Of a stretch of DNA of 64,000 bases, positions 49,751 through 62,553 are shown in pieces. The notes below the pieces were generated by a model. It was not told the origin of the DNA. It saw nothing but the letters and a program-made list of their open reading frames with translations, and searched no databases. Positions within the stretch are counted from its first letter, which is position 1. The number at the start of each line of letters is the position of its first letter. Position numbers and translations under genes: made by a program. Source of the stretch: Chlorocebus sabaeus (lineage: Eukaryota > Chordata > Mammalia > Primates > Cercopithecidae); the NCBI RefSeq assembly GCF_047675955.1, contig NC_132904.1:61127435-61191434 (forward strand), written 5' to 3'.

Positions 49751-52700
49751 GCTCTGTGTTCCGTTAATTCATCTCACAGAGTTACATCTTTCCCTTCAAG
49801 AAGCCTTTCGATAAGGCTGTTCTTGTGGAATTGGCAAAGGGATATTTTGAAGCCCATAGAGGGCTATAGTGAAAAAGGAAATATCTTCTGTTCAAATCTG
49901 GAAAGAAGCTTTCTGAGAAACTGCTCTGTGTTCTGTTAATTCATCTCACAGAGTTACATCTTTCCCTACAAGAAGCCTTTCGCTAAGGCTGTTCTTGTGG
50001 AATTGGCAAAGGGATATTCGGAAGCCCCTAGAGGTCTATGGTGAAAAAAGAAATATCTTCCGTTCAAAACTGGAAAGAAGCGTTCTGAGAAACTGCTCTG
50101 TGTTCTGTTAATTCATCTCACAGAGTTACATCTTTCCCTTCAAGAAGCCTTTCGCTAAGGCTGTTCTTTTGGCATTGGCAAAGGGATATTTGGAAGCCCA
50201 TAGAGGGCTATGGTGAAAAAGGAAATATCTTCCGTTCAAAACTGGAAAGAAGCTTTCTGAGAAACTGCTCTGTGTTCTGTTAATTCATCTCACAGAGTTA
50301 CATCTTTCCCTTCAAGAACCCTTTCGCTAAGGCTGTTCTTGTGGCATTGGCAAAGGGATATTTGGAAGCCCATAGAGGGCTATGGTGAAAAAGGAAATAT
50401 CTTCCGTTCAAAACTGGAAAGAAGCTTTCTGAGAAACTGCTCTGTGTTCTGTTAGTTCATCTCACAGAGTTACATCTTTCCCTTCAAGAAGCCTTTCCCT
50501 AAGACTGTTCTTGTGGAATTGGCAAAGGGATATTTGGAAGCCCATAGAGGGCTATGGTGAAAAAAGAAATAATCTTACGGTCAAAACTGGAAAGAAGTTT
50601 TCTGTGAAACTGCTCTGTGTTCTCTTATTTATCTCACAGAGTTACCTCTTTCCCTTCAAGAAGCCTTTCGCTAAGGCTGTTCTTGTGGAATTGGCAAAGG
50701 GATATTTGGAAGCCCATAGAGGGCTATGGTGAAAAGGAAATATCTTCCGTTCAAAACTGGAAAGAAGTTTTCTGAGAAACTGCTCTGTGTTCTGTTAATT
50801 CATCTCACAGAGTTACATCTTTCCCTTCAAGAAGCCTTTCGCTAAGACTGTTCTTGTGGAATTGGCAAGGGGATATTTGGAAGCCCATAGAAGGCTATGG
50901 TGAAAAAGGAAATATCTTCCGTTCAAAACTGGAAAGAAGCCTTCTGAGAAACTGCTCTGTTTTCTGTTAATTCATCTCACAGAGTTACATCTTTACCTTC
51001 AACAAGCCTTTCACTAAGGCTGTTCTTGTGGAATTGGCAAAGGGATATTTGGAAGCCCATAGAAGGCTACGGTGAAAAAGGAAATATCTTACGGTCAAAA
51101 CTGGAAAGAAGCTTTCTGAGAAACTGCTCTGTGTTCTGTTAATTCTTCTCACAGAGTTACATCTTTCCCTTCAAGAAGCCTTTCGCTAAGGCTGTTCTTG
51201 TGTAATTGGCAAAGGGATATTTGGAAGCCCATAGAGGGCTATGGTGAAAAAGGAAATATCTTCCGTTCAAAACTGGAAAGAAGCGTTCTGAGAAACTGCT
51301 CTGTGTTCTGTTAATTCATCTCACAGAGTTACATCTTTCCCTTCAAGAAGCCTTTCCCTAAGGCTGTTCTTGTGGCATTGGCAAAGGGATATTTGGAATC
51401 CCATAGAGGGCTATGGTGAAAAAGGAAATATCTTCTGTTCAAAACTGGAAAGAAGCTTTCTGAGAAACTGCTCTGTGTTCTGTTAATTCTTCTCACAAAG
51501 TTACATCTTTACCTTCAAGAAGGCTTTCGCTAAGGCTGTTCTTGTGGAATTGGCAAAGGGATATTTGGAAGCCCATAGAGGGCTATGGTGAAAACGGAAA
51601 TATCTTCCTTTCAAAACTGGAAAGAAGCTTTCTGAGAAACTACTCTGTGTTCTGTTAATTCTTCTCACAGAGTTACATTTTTCCCTTCAAGAAGCCTTTC
51701 GCTAAGGCTGTTCTTGTGGAATTGGCAAAGGGATATTTGGAAGCCCATAGAGGGCTATGGTGAAAAAGGAAATATCTTTCGTTCAAAACTGGAAAGAAGC
51801 GTTCTGAGAAACTGCTCTGTGTTCTGGTAATTCATCTCACAGAGTTATATCTTACCCTTCAAGAAGCCTTACGATAAGGCTGTTCTTTTGGCATTGGCAA
51901 AGGGATATTTGGAAGCCCATAGAGGGCTATGGTGAAAAAGGAAATATCTTCCGTTCAAAACTGGAAACAAGCTTTCTGAGAAACTGCTCTGTGTTCTGTT
52001 AGTTCATCTCACAGAGTTACATCTTTCCCTTCAAGAAGCCTTTCGCTAAGACTGTTCTTGTGGAATTGGCAAAGGGATATTTGGAAGCACATAGAGGGCT
52101 ATGGTGAAAAAGGAAATATCTTACGGTCAAAACTAGAAAGAAGGTTTCTGAGAAACTTCTCTGTGTTCTCTTAATTTATCTCACAGAGTTACATCTTTCC
52201 CTTCAAGAAGCCTTTCGCTAAGGCTGTTCTTGTGGAATTGGCAAAGGGATATTTGGAGGCCCATAGAGGGCTATGGTGAAAAAGGAAATATCTTCCGTTC
52301 AAAACTGGAAAGAAGCTTTCTGAGAAACTGCTCTGTGTTCTGTTAATTCATCTCACAGAGTTACATCTTTCCCTTCAAGAAACCTTTCGCTAAGGCTGTT
52401 GTTCTGGAATTTGCAAAGGGATATTTGGAAGCCCATAGAGGGCTATGGTGAAAAAGGAAATATCTTCCGTTCAAAACTGGAAAGAAGCTTTCTGAGAAAC
52501 TGCTCTGTGTTCTGTTAATTCATCTCACTGAGTTACATCTTTCCCTTCAAGAAACCTTTCGCTAAGGCTGTTGTTCTGGAATTGGCAAAGGGATATTTGG
52601 AAGCCCCTAGGGGTCTACGGTGAAAAAAGAAATATCTTCCGTTCAAAACAGGAAAGAAGCGTTCTGAGAAACTGCTCTGTGTTCTGTTAATTCATCTCAC

Positions 52701-54598
52701 AGAGTTACATCTTTCCCTTCAAGAAGATTTTCGCTAAGGCTGTTCTTGTGGAATTGGCAAAGGGATATTTGGAAGCCCATAGAGGGCTATGGTGAAAAAG
52801 GAAATATCTTCCGTTCAAAACTGGAAAGACGGTTTCTGAGAAACTGCTCTGTGTTCTCTTAATTTATCTCACAGAGTTACATCTTTCCCTTCAAGAAGCC
52901 TTTCGCTAAGGCTGTTCCTGTGGAATTTGCAAAGGGATATTTGGAAGCCTATAGAGGTCTATGGGGAAAAAGGAAATATCTTCAGTACAAAATTGGAAAG
53001 AAGCTTTCTGAGAAACTGCTCTGTGTTCTGTTAATTCATCTCACAGAGTTACATCTTTCCCTTCAAGAAGCCTTTCGCTAAGGCTGTTCTTGTGGAATTG
53101 GCAAAGGGATATTTGGAAGCCCCTAGAGGGCTATGGTGAAAAAGGAAATATCTTCCGTTCACAACTGGAAAGAAGCGTTCTGAGAAACTGCTCTGTGTTC
53201 TGTTAATTCATCTCACAGAGTTACATCTTTTCCTTCAAGAAGCCTTTCGCTAAGGCTGTTCTTGTGTAATTGGCAAAGGGATATTTGGAAGCCCATAGAA
53301 GGCTATGGTGAAAAAGGAAATATCTTCCGTTCAAAACTGGAAAGAAGCGTTCTGAGAAACTGCTCTGTGTTCTGTTAATTCATCTCACAGAGTTACATCT
53401 TTCCCTTCAAGAAGCCTTTCGCTAAGGCTGTTCTTGTGGCATTGGCAAAGGGATATTTGGAAGTCCATAGAGGGCTATGGTGAAAAAGGAAATAATCTTA
53501 CGGTCAAAACTGGAAAGAAGCTTTCTGTGAAACTGCTCTGTGTTCTCTTAATTTATCTCACAGAATTACATCTTTCCCTTCAAGAAGCCTTTCGCTAAGG
53601 CTGTTCTTGTGGAATTGGCAAAGGGATATTTGGAAGCCTATAGAGGGCTATGGTGAAAAGGAAATATCTTCCGTTCAAAACTCGAAAGAAGCTTTCTGAG
53701 AAACTGCTCTGTGTTTTGTTAATTCATCTCACAGAGTTACATCTTTCCCTTCAAGAAGCCTTTCGCTAAGGCTGTTCTTGTGGAATTGGCAAAGGGATAT
53801 TTGGAGGCCCATAGAGGGCTGTGGTGAAAAAGGAAATATCTTCCGTTCAAAACTGGAAAGAAGCTTTCTGAGAAACTGCTCTGTGTTCTGTTAATTCATC
53901 TCACAGAGTTACATCTTTCCCTTCAAGAAACCTTTCGCTAAGGCTGTTGTTCTGGAATTTGCAAAGGGATATTTGGAAGCCCATAGAGGGCTATGGTGAA
54001 AAAGGAAATATCTTCCGTTCAAAACTGGAAAGAAGCTTTTAGAGAATCTGCTCTGTGTTCTGTTAGTTCATCTCACAGAGTTACATCTTTCCCTTCAAGA
54101 AGCCTTGCACTAAGGCTGTTCTTGTGGAATTGGCAAAGGGATATTTGGAACCCCTAGAGGGCTATGGTGAAAAAATGAAATATCTTCCGTTCAAAACTGG
54201 AAAGACGGTTTCTGAGAAACTGCTCTGTGTTCTCTTAATTTATCTCACAGAGTTACATCTTTCCCTTCAAGAAGCCTTTCGCTAAGGCTGTTCTTGTGGA
54301 ATTTGCAAAGGGATATTTGGAAGCCTATAGAGGTCTATGGGGAAAAAGGAAATATCTTCAGTTCAAAATTGGAAAGAAGCTTTCTGAGAAACTGCTCTGT
54401 GTTCTGTTAATTCATCTCACAGAGTTACATCTTTCCCTTCAAGAAGCCTTTTGATAAGGCTGTTCTTGTGGAATTGGCAAAGGGATATTTGGAGGCCCAT
54501 AGAGGGCTATAGTGAAAAAGGAAATATCTTCTGTTCAAAACTGGAAAGAAGCTTTGTGAGAAACTGCTCTGTGTTCTGTTAATTCATCTCACAGAGTT
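49440..54598 (+). repeat. Block H, copy 1 (30 monomers)
   Basis: Pairs with 54599-61308. Shared rare markers in order: AAGTGATATTTGGAAGCGC (near 49493), GATATTTTGAAG (49841), GATATTCGGAAG (near 50014), TCTTTTGGCATTGG, CTTTCCCTAAGACTG (50493), TTACGATAAGG (near 51868), GGTCTACGG (near 52613), AAGATTTTCGC (near 52724), GAAGTCCATAG (near 53460) and TTTTAGAGAATCTG (54037). The offset steps 5159, 5847, 5677, 6366, 6710. Private changes include CTCACTGAG (near 52525), AATAATC with a shortened TCTTATTT (50622) and GAAAAAATGAAA (near 54172). Confidence 0.82.
51865..51881. other. Perfect 7-bp stem variant, block H copy 1
   Basis: Same arrangement. The host monomer also carries GTTCTGGTAATTC just upstream, a private change. 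Confidence 0.8.
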
Positions 54599-57541
54599 AC
54601 ATCTTTCCCTTCAAGAAGCCTTTCGCTAAGGCTGTTCTTGTGGAATTGGCAAAGTGATATTTGGAAGCGCATAGAGGGCTATGGTGAGAAAGGAAATATC
54701 TTACGGTCAAAACTGGAAAGAAGGTTTCTGAGAAACTGCTCTGTGTTCTCTTAATTTATCTCACAGAGTTACATCTTTCCCTTCAAGAAGCCTTTCGCTA
54801 AGGCTGTTCTTGTGGAATTGGCAAAGGGATATTTGGAAGCCCATAGAGGGCTATGGTGAAAAAGGAAATATCTTCCGTTCAAAACTGGAAAGAAGCTTTC
54901 TGAGAAACTGCTCTGTGTTCTGTTAATTCATCTCACAGAGTTACATCTTTCCCTTCAAGAAGCCTTTTGATAAGGCTGTTCTTGTGGAATTGGCAAAGGG
55001 ATATTTTGAAGCCCATAGAGGGCTATAGTGAAAAAGGAAATATCTTCTGTTCAAAACTGGAAAGAAGCTTTCTGAGAAACTGCTCTGTGTTCTGTTAATT
55101 CATCTCACAGAGTTACATCTTTCCCTTCAAGAAGCCTTTCGCTAAGGCTGTTCTTGTGGAATTGGCAAAGGGATATTCGGAAGCCACTAGAGGGCTATGG
55201 TGAAAAAAGAAATATCTTCCGTTCAAAACTGGAAAGAAGCGTTCTGAGAAACTGCTCTGTGTTCTGTTAATTCATCTCACAGAGTTACATCTTTCCCTTC
55301 AACAAGCCTTTCGCTAAGGCTGTTCTTTTGGCATTGGCAAAGGGATATTTGGAAGCCCATAGAGGGCTATGGTGAAAAAGGAAATATCTTCCGTTCAAAA
55401 CTGGAAAGAAGCTTTCTGAGAAACTGCTCTGTGTTCTGTTAGTTCATCTCACAGAGTTACATCTTTCCCTTCAAGAAGCCTTTCGCTAAGACTGTTCTTG
55501 TGGAATTGGCAAAGGGATATTTGGAAGCCCATAGAGGGCTATGGTGAAAAAGGAAATGTCTTCCGTTCAAAACTGGAAAGAAGCGTTCTGAGAAACTGCT
55601 CTGTGTTCAGTTAATTCATCTCACAGAGTTACATCTTTCCCTTCAACAAGACTTTCGCTAAGGCTGTTCTTGTGGAATTGGCAAAGGGATATTTGGAAGC
55701 CCATAGAGGGCTACGGTGAAAAAGGAAATATCTTCCGTTCAAAACTGGAAAGAAGCTTTCTGAGAAACTGCTGTGTGTTCTGTTAATTCATCTCCCAGAG
55801 TTACATCTTTCCCTTCAAGAAGCCTTTTGATAAGGCTGTTCTTGTGGAATTGGCAAAGGGATATTTGGAGGCCCATAGAGGGCTATAGTGAAAAAGGAAA
55901 TATCTTCTGTTCAAAACTGGAAAGAAGCTTTGTGAGAAACTGCTCTGTGTTCTGTTAATTCATCTCACAGAGTTACATCTTTCCCTTCAAGAAGCCTTTC
56001 GCTAAGGCTGTTCTTGTGGAATTGGCAAAGGGATATTTCGAAGCCCATAGAGGGCTATGGTGAAAAATGAAATATCTTCCGTTCAAAACTGGAAAGAAGC
56101 GTTCTGAGAAACTGCTCTGTGTTCTGTTAATTCATCTCACAGAGTTACATCTTTCCCTTCAAGAAGCCTTTCGCTAAGGCTGTTCTTGTGGCATTGGCAA
56201 AGGGATATTTGGAAGCCCCTAGAGGGCTATGGTGAAAAAGGAAATATCTTCCGTTCAAAACTGGAAAGAAGCTTTCTGAGAAACTGCTCTGTGTTCTGTT
56301 AGTTCATCTCACAGAGTTACATCTTTCCCTTCAAGAGGCCTTTCCCTAAGACTGTTCTTGTGGAATTGGCAAAGGGATATTTGGAAGCCCATAGAGGGCT
56401 ATGGTGAAAAAGTAAATAATCTTACGGTCAAAACTGGAAAGCAGCTTTCTGTGAAACGGCTCTGTGTTCTCTTAATTTATCTCACAGAGTTACATCTTTC
56501 CCTTCAAGAAGCCTTTCGCTAAGGCTGTTCTTGTGGAATTGGCAAAGGGATATTTGGAAGCCCATAGAGGGCTATGGTGAAAAAGGAAATATCTTCCGTT
56601 CAAAACTGGAAAGAAGTTTTCTGAGAAACTGCTCTGTGTTCTGTTAATTCATCTCACAGAGTTACATCTTTCCCTTCAAGAAGCCTTTCGCTAAGACTGT
56701 TCTTGTGGAATTGGCAAGGGGATATTTGGAAGCCCATAGAAGGCTATGGTGAAAAAGGAAATATCTTCCGTTCAAAACTGGAAAGAAGCCGTCTGAGAAA
56801 CTGCTCTGTGTTCTGTTAATTCATCTCACAGAGTTACATCTTTACCTTCAACAAGCCTTTCGCTAAGGCTGTTCTTGTGGAATTGGCAAAGGGATATTTG
56901 GAAGCCCATAGAAGGCTACCGTGAAAAAGGAAATATCTTACGGTCAAAACTGGAAAGAAGCTTTCTGAGAAACTGCTCTGTGTTCTGTTAATTCTTCTCA
57001 CAGAGTTACATCTTTCCCTTCAAGAAGCCTTTCGCTAAGGCTGTTCTTGTGTAATTGGCAAAGGGATAATTGGAAGCCCATAGAGGGCTATGGTGAAAAA
57101 GGAAATATCTTCCGTTCAAAACTGGAAAGAAGCTTTCTGAGAAACTGCTCTGTGTTCTGTTAGTTCATCTCACAGAGTTACATCTTTTCCTGCAAGAAGC
57201 CTTTCGCTAAGGCTGTTCTTGTGGAATTGGCAAAGGGAAATTTGGAAGCACACAGAGGGCTATGGTGAAAAAGGAAATATCTTCCGTTCAAAACTGGAAA
57301 GAAGCTTTCTGAGAAACTGCTCTGTGTTCTGTTAATTCTTCTCACAGAGTTACATTTTTCCCTTCAAGAAGCCTTTCGCTAAGGCTGTTCTTGTGGAATT
57401 GGCAAAGGGATATTTGGAAGCCCATAGAGGGCTATGGTGAAAAAGGAAATATCTTTCGTTCAAAACTGGAAAGAAGCGTTCTGAGAAACTGCTCTGTGTT
57501 CTGTTAATTCATCTCACAGAGTTATATCTTACCCTTCAAGA

Positions 57542-57558
57542 AGCCTTACGATAAGGCT
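57542..57558. other. Perfect 7-bp stem variant, block H copy 2
   Basis: Lies 5677 bases after the copy at 51865, matching the local block H offset. Confidence 0.8.
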
Positions 57559-58926
57559 GTTCTTTTGGCATTGGCAAAGGGATATTTGGAAGCCCATAGA
57601 GGGCTATGGTGAAAAAGGAAATATCTTCCGTTCAAAACTGGAAACAAGCTTTCTGAGAAACTGCTCTGTGTTCTGTTAGTTCATCTCACAGAGTTACATC
57701 TTTCCCTTCAAGAAGCCTTTCGCTAAGACTGTTCTTGTGGAATTGGCAAAGGGATATTTGGAAGCCCATAGAGGGCTATGGTGAAAAAGGAAATATCTTA
57801 CGGTCAAAACTAGAAAGAAGGTTTCTGAGAAACTGCTCTGTGTTCTCTTAATTTATCTCACAGAGTTACATCTTTCCCTTCAAGAAGCCTTTCGCTAAGG
57901 CTGTTCTTGTGGAATTGGCAAAGGGATATTTGGAGGCCCATAGAGGGCTATGGTGAAAAAGGAAATATCTTCCGTTCAAAACTGGAAAGAAGCTTTCTGA
58001 GAAACTGCTCTGTGTTCTGTTAATTCATCTCACAGAGTTACATCTTTCCCTTCAAGAAACCTTTCGCTAAGGCTGTTGTTCTGGAATTTGCAAAGGGATA
58101 TTTGGAAGCCCATAGAGGGCTATGGTGAAAAAGGAAATATCTTCCGTTCAAAACTGGAAAGAAGCTTTCTGAGAAACTGCTCTGTGTTCTGTTAATTCAT
58201 CTCACAGAGTTACATCTTTCCCTTCAAGAAACCTTTCGCTAAGGCTGTTGTTCTGGAATTGGCAAAGGGATATTTGGAAGCCCCTAGAGGTCTACGGTGA
58301 AAAAAGAAATATCTTCCGTTCAAAACAGGAAAGAAGCGTTCTGAGAAACTGCTCTGTGTTCTGTTAATTCATCTCACAGAGTTACATCTTTCCCTTCAAG
58401 AAGATTTTCGCTAAGGCTGTTCTTGTGGAATTGGCAAAGGGATATTTGGAAGCCCATAGAGGGCTATGGTGAAAAAGGAAATATCTTCCGTTCAAAACTG
58501 GAAAGACGGTTTCTGAGAAACTGCTCTGTGTTCTCTTAATTTATCTCACAGAGTTACATCTTTCCCTTCAAGAAGCCTTTCTCTAAGGCTGTTCCTGTGG
58601 AATTTGTAAAGGGATATTTGGAAGCCTATACAGGTCTATGGGGAAAAAGGAAATATCTTCAGTTCAAAATTGGAAAGAAGCTTTCTGAGAAACTGCTCTG
58701 TGTTCTGTTAATTCATCTCACAGAGTTACATCTTTCCCTTCAAGAAGCCTTTCGCTAAGGCTGTTCTTGTGGAATTGGCAAAGGGATATTTGGAAGCCCC
58801 TAGAGGGCTATGGTGAAAAAGGAAATATCTTCCGTTCACAACTGGAAAGAAGCGTTCTGAGAAACTGCTCTGTGTTCTGTTAATTCATCTCACAGAGTTA
58901 CATCTTTACCTTCAACAAGCCTTTCG

Positions 58927-60145
58927 CTAAGGCTGTTCTTGTGGCATTGGCAAAGGGATATTTGGAAGCCCATAGTGGGCTATGGTGAAAAAGGAAATAT
59001 CTTCCATTCAAAACTGGAAAGAAGCTTTCTGAGAAACTGCTCTGTGTTCTGTTAGTTCATCTCACAGAATTACATCTTTCCCTTCAAGAAGCCTTTCGCT
59101 AAGACTGTTCCTGTGGAATTCGCAAAGGGATATTTGGAAGCCTATAGAGGGCTATGGTGAAAAAGGAAATAATCTTACGGTCAAAACTGGAAAGAAGCTC
59201 TCTGTGAAACTGCTCTGTGTTCTCTTAATTTATCTCACAGAGTTACATCTTTCCCTTCAAGAAGCCTTTCGCTAAGGCTGTTCTTCTGGAATTGGCAAAG
59301 GGATATTTGGAAGCCCATAGAGGGCTATGGTGAAAAAGGAAATATCTTCCGTTCAAAACTGGAAAGAAGCCTTCTGAGAAACTGCTCTGTGTTCTGTTAA
59401 TTCATCTCACAGAGTTACATCTTTACCTTCAACAAGTCTTTCGCTAAGGCTGTTCTTGTGGCATTGGCAAAGGGATATTTGGAAGCCCATAGAAGGCTAC
59501 GGTGAAAAAGGAAATATCTTACGGTCAAAACTGGAAAGAAGCTTTCTGAGAAACTGCTCTGTGTTCTGTTAATTCATCTCACAGAGTTACATCTTTTCCT
59601 TCAAGAAGCCTTTCGCTAAGGCTGTTCTTGTGTAATTGGCAAAGGGATATTTGGAAGCCCATAGAAGGCTATGGTGAAAAAGGAAATATCTTCCGTTCAA
59701 AACTGGAAAGAAGCGTTCTGAGAAACTGCTCTGTGTTCTGTTAATTCATCTCTCAGAGTTACATCTTTCCCTTCAAGAAGCCTTTCGCTAAGGCCGTTCT
59801 TGTGGCATTGGCAAAGGGATATTTGGAAGTCCATAGAGGGCTATGGTGAAAAAGGAAATAATCTTACGGTCAAAACTGGAAAGAAGCTTTCTGTGAAACT
59901 GCTCTGTGTTCTCTTAATTTATCTCACAGAATTACATCTTTCCCTTCAAGAAGCCTTTCGCTAAGGCTGTTCTTTTGGAATTGGCAAAGGGATATTTGGA
60001 AGCCTATAGAGGGCTATGGTGAAAAGGAAATATCTTCCGTTCAAAACTCGAAAGAAGCTTTCTGAGAAACTGCTCTGTGTTTTGTTAATTCATCTCACAG
60101 AGTTACATCTTTCCCTTCAAGAAGCCTTTCGCTAAGGCTGTTCTT
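58927..60145 (+). repeat. Repeat F, copy 1
   Basis: Matches 61507-62553 at an offset of 2580 bases (exactly 15 x 172), then 2408 (14 x 172) after about 59.59 kb. Markers are CATAGTGGGC (58971), CAGAATTACATC (near 59065), GTTCCTGTGGAATTCGC (near 59106), two AATAATCTTACGG monomers (59168, 59857), TTCTTCTGG and GAAGTCCATAG. Confidence 0.85.
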
Positions 60146-61308
60146 GTGGAATTGGCAAAGGGATATTTGGAGGCCCATAGAGGGCTATGGTGAAAAAGGA
60201 AATATCTTCCGTTCAAAACTGGAAAGAAGCTTTCTGAGAAACTGCTCTGTGTTCTGTTAATTCATCTCACAGAGTTACATCTTTAACTTCAAGAAACCTT
60301 TCGCTAAGGCTGTTGTTCTGGAATTTGCAAAGGGATATTTGGAAGCCCATAGAGGGCTATGGTGAAAAAGGAAATATCTTCCGTTCAAAACTGGAAAGAA
60401 GCTTTCTGAGAAACTGCTCTGTGTTCTGTTAATTCATCTCACAGAGTTACATCTTTCCCTTCAAGAAACCTTTCGCTAAGGCTGTTGTTCTGGAATTGGC
60501 AAAGGGATATTTGGAAGCCCCTAGAGGTCTACGGTGAAAAAAGAAATATCTTCCGTTCAAAACAGGAAAGAAGCGTTCTGAGAAACTGCTCTGTGTTCTG
60601 TTAATTCATCTCACAGAGTTACATCTTTCCCTTCAAGAAGATTTTCGCTAAGGCTGTTCTTGTGGAATTGGCAAAGGGATATTTGGAAGCCCATAGAGGG
60701 CTATGGTGAAAAAGGAAATATCTTCCGTTCAAAACTGGAAAGAAGCTTTTAGAGAATCTGCTCTGTGTTCTGTTAGTTCATCTCACAGAGTTACATCTTT
60801 CCCTTCAAGAAGCCTTGCACTAAGGCTGTTCTTGTGGAATTGGCAAAGGGATATTTGGAAACCCTAGAGGGCTATGGTGAAAAAGGAAATATCTTCCGTT
60901 CAAAACTGGAAAGACGGTTTCTGAGAAACTGCTCTGTGTTCTCTTAATTTATCTCACAGAGTAACATCTTTCCCTTCAAGAAGCCTTTCGCTAAGGCTGT
61001 TCTTGTGGAATTTGCAAAGGGATATTTGGAAGCCTATAGAGGTCTATGGGGAAAAAGGAAATATCTTCAGTTCAAAATTGGAAAGAAGCCTTCTGAGAAA
61101 CTGCTCTGTGTTCTGTTAATTCATCTCACAGAGTTACATCTTTCCCTTCAAGAAGCCTTTTGATAAGGCTGTTCTTGTGGAATTGGCAAAGGGATATTTG
61201 GAGGCCCATAGAGGGCTATAGTGAAAAAGGAAATATCTTCTGTTCAAAACTGGAAAGAAGCTTTGTGAGAAACTGCTCTGTGTTCTGTTAATTCATCTCA
61301 CAGAGTTA

Positions 61309-61506
61309 CATCTTTCCCTTCAAGAAGCCTTTCGCTAAGGCTGTTCTTGTGGAATTGGCAAAGGGATATTTGGAAGCCCATAGAGGGCTATGGTGAAAAA
61401 AGAAATATCTTCCGTTCAAAACTGGAAAGAAGCGTTCTGAGAAACTGCTCTGTGTTCTGTTAATTTATCTCACAGAGTTACATCTTTCCCTTCAAGAAGC
61501 CTTTCA
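61309..61506 (+). repeat. Monomer between block H and repeat F copy 2
   Basis: One ordinary monomer with GTGAAAAAAG and AAGCGTTCTG, followed by the TTCACTAAGG change at about 61503. Only satellite is present. Confidence 0.7.
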
Positions 61507-62553
61507 CTAAGGCTGTTCTTGTGGCATTGGCAAAGGGATATTTGGAAGCCCATAGTGGGCTATGGTGAAAAAGGAAATATCTTCCGTTCAAAACTGGAAA
61601 GAAGCTTTCTGAGAAACTGCTCTGTGTTCTGTTAGTTCATCTCACAGAATTACATCTTTCCCTTCAAGAAGCCTTTCGCTAAGACTGTTCCTGTGGAATT
61701 CGCAAAGGGATATTTGGAAGCCCATAGAGGGCTATGGTGAAAAAGGAAATAATCTTACGGTCAAAACTGGAAAGAAGCTTTCTGTGAAACTGCTCTGTGT
61801 TCTCTTAATTTATCTCACAGAGTTACATCTTTCCCTTCAAGAAGCCTTTCGCTAAGGCTGTTCTTCTGGAATTGGCAAAGGGATATTTGGAAGCCCATAG
61901 AGGGCTATGGTGAAAAAGGAAATATCTTCCGCTCAAAACTGGAAAGAAGCCTTCTGAGAAACTGCTCTGTGTTCTGTTAATTCATCTCACAGAGTTACAT
62001 CTTTTCCTTCAAGAAGCCTTTCGCTAAGGCTGTTCTTGTGTAATTGGCAAAGGGATATTTGGAAGCCCATAGAAGGCTATGGTGAAAAAGGAAATATCTT
62101 CCGTTCAAAACTGGAAAGAAGCGTTCTGAGAAACTGCTCTGTGTTCTGTTAATTCATCTCACAGAGTTACATCTTTCCCTTCAAGAAGCCTTTCGCTAAG
62201 GCTGTTCTTGTGGCATTGGCAAAGGGATATTTGGAAGTCCATAGAGGGCTATGGTGAAAATGGAAATAATCTTACGGTCAAAACTGGAAAGAAGCTTTCT
62301 GTGAAACTGCTCTGTGTTCTCTTAATTTATCTCACAGAATTACATCTTTCCCTTCAAGAAGCCTTTCGCTAAGGCTGTTCTTGTGGAATTGGCAAAGGGA
62401 TATTTGGAAGCCTATAGAGGGCTATGGTGAAAAGGAAATATCTTCCGTTCAAAACTCGAAAGAAGCTTTCTGAGAAACTGCTCTGTGTTTTGTTAATTCA
62501 TCTCACAGAGTTACATCTTTCCCTTCAAGAAGCCTTTCGCTAAGGCTGTTCTT
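61507..62553 (+). repeat. Repeat F, copy 2
   Basis: Counterpart of 58927-60145, with one monomer lost near 62.0 kb and a few substitutions: TTCCGCTC near 61928, GAAAATGGAAATAATC near 62257, and CTTTCTG where copy 1 has CTCTCTG. Confidence 0.85.

Larger units (their letters stand above)
54599..61308 (+). repeat. Block H, copy 2 (expanded to 39 monomers)
   Basis: Adjacent counterpart of 49440-54598, longer by nine monomers. Net gains are four near 55.4-56.2 kb, four near 58.9-59.6 kb and two near 60.4-60.75 kb, with one loss near 57.1 kb. The 58.9-59.6 kb insert is itself half of repeat pair F. The junction at about 54.6 kb restarts the AAGTGATATTTGGAAGCGC monomer that begins copy 1, which makes this a tandem duplication rather than two dispersed copies. 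Confidence 0.8.
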
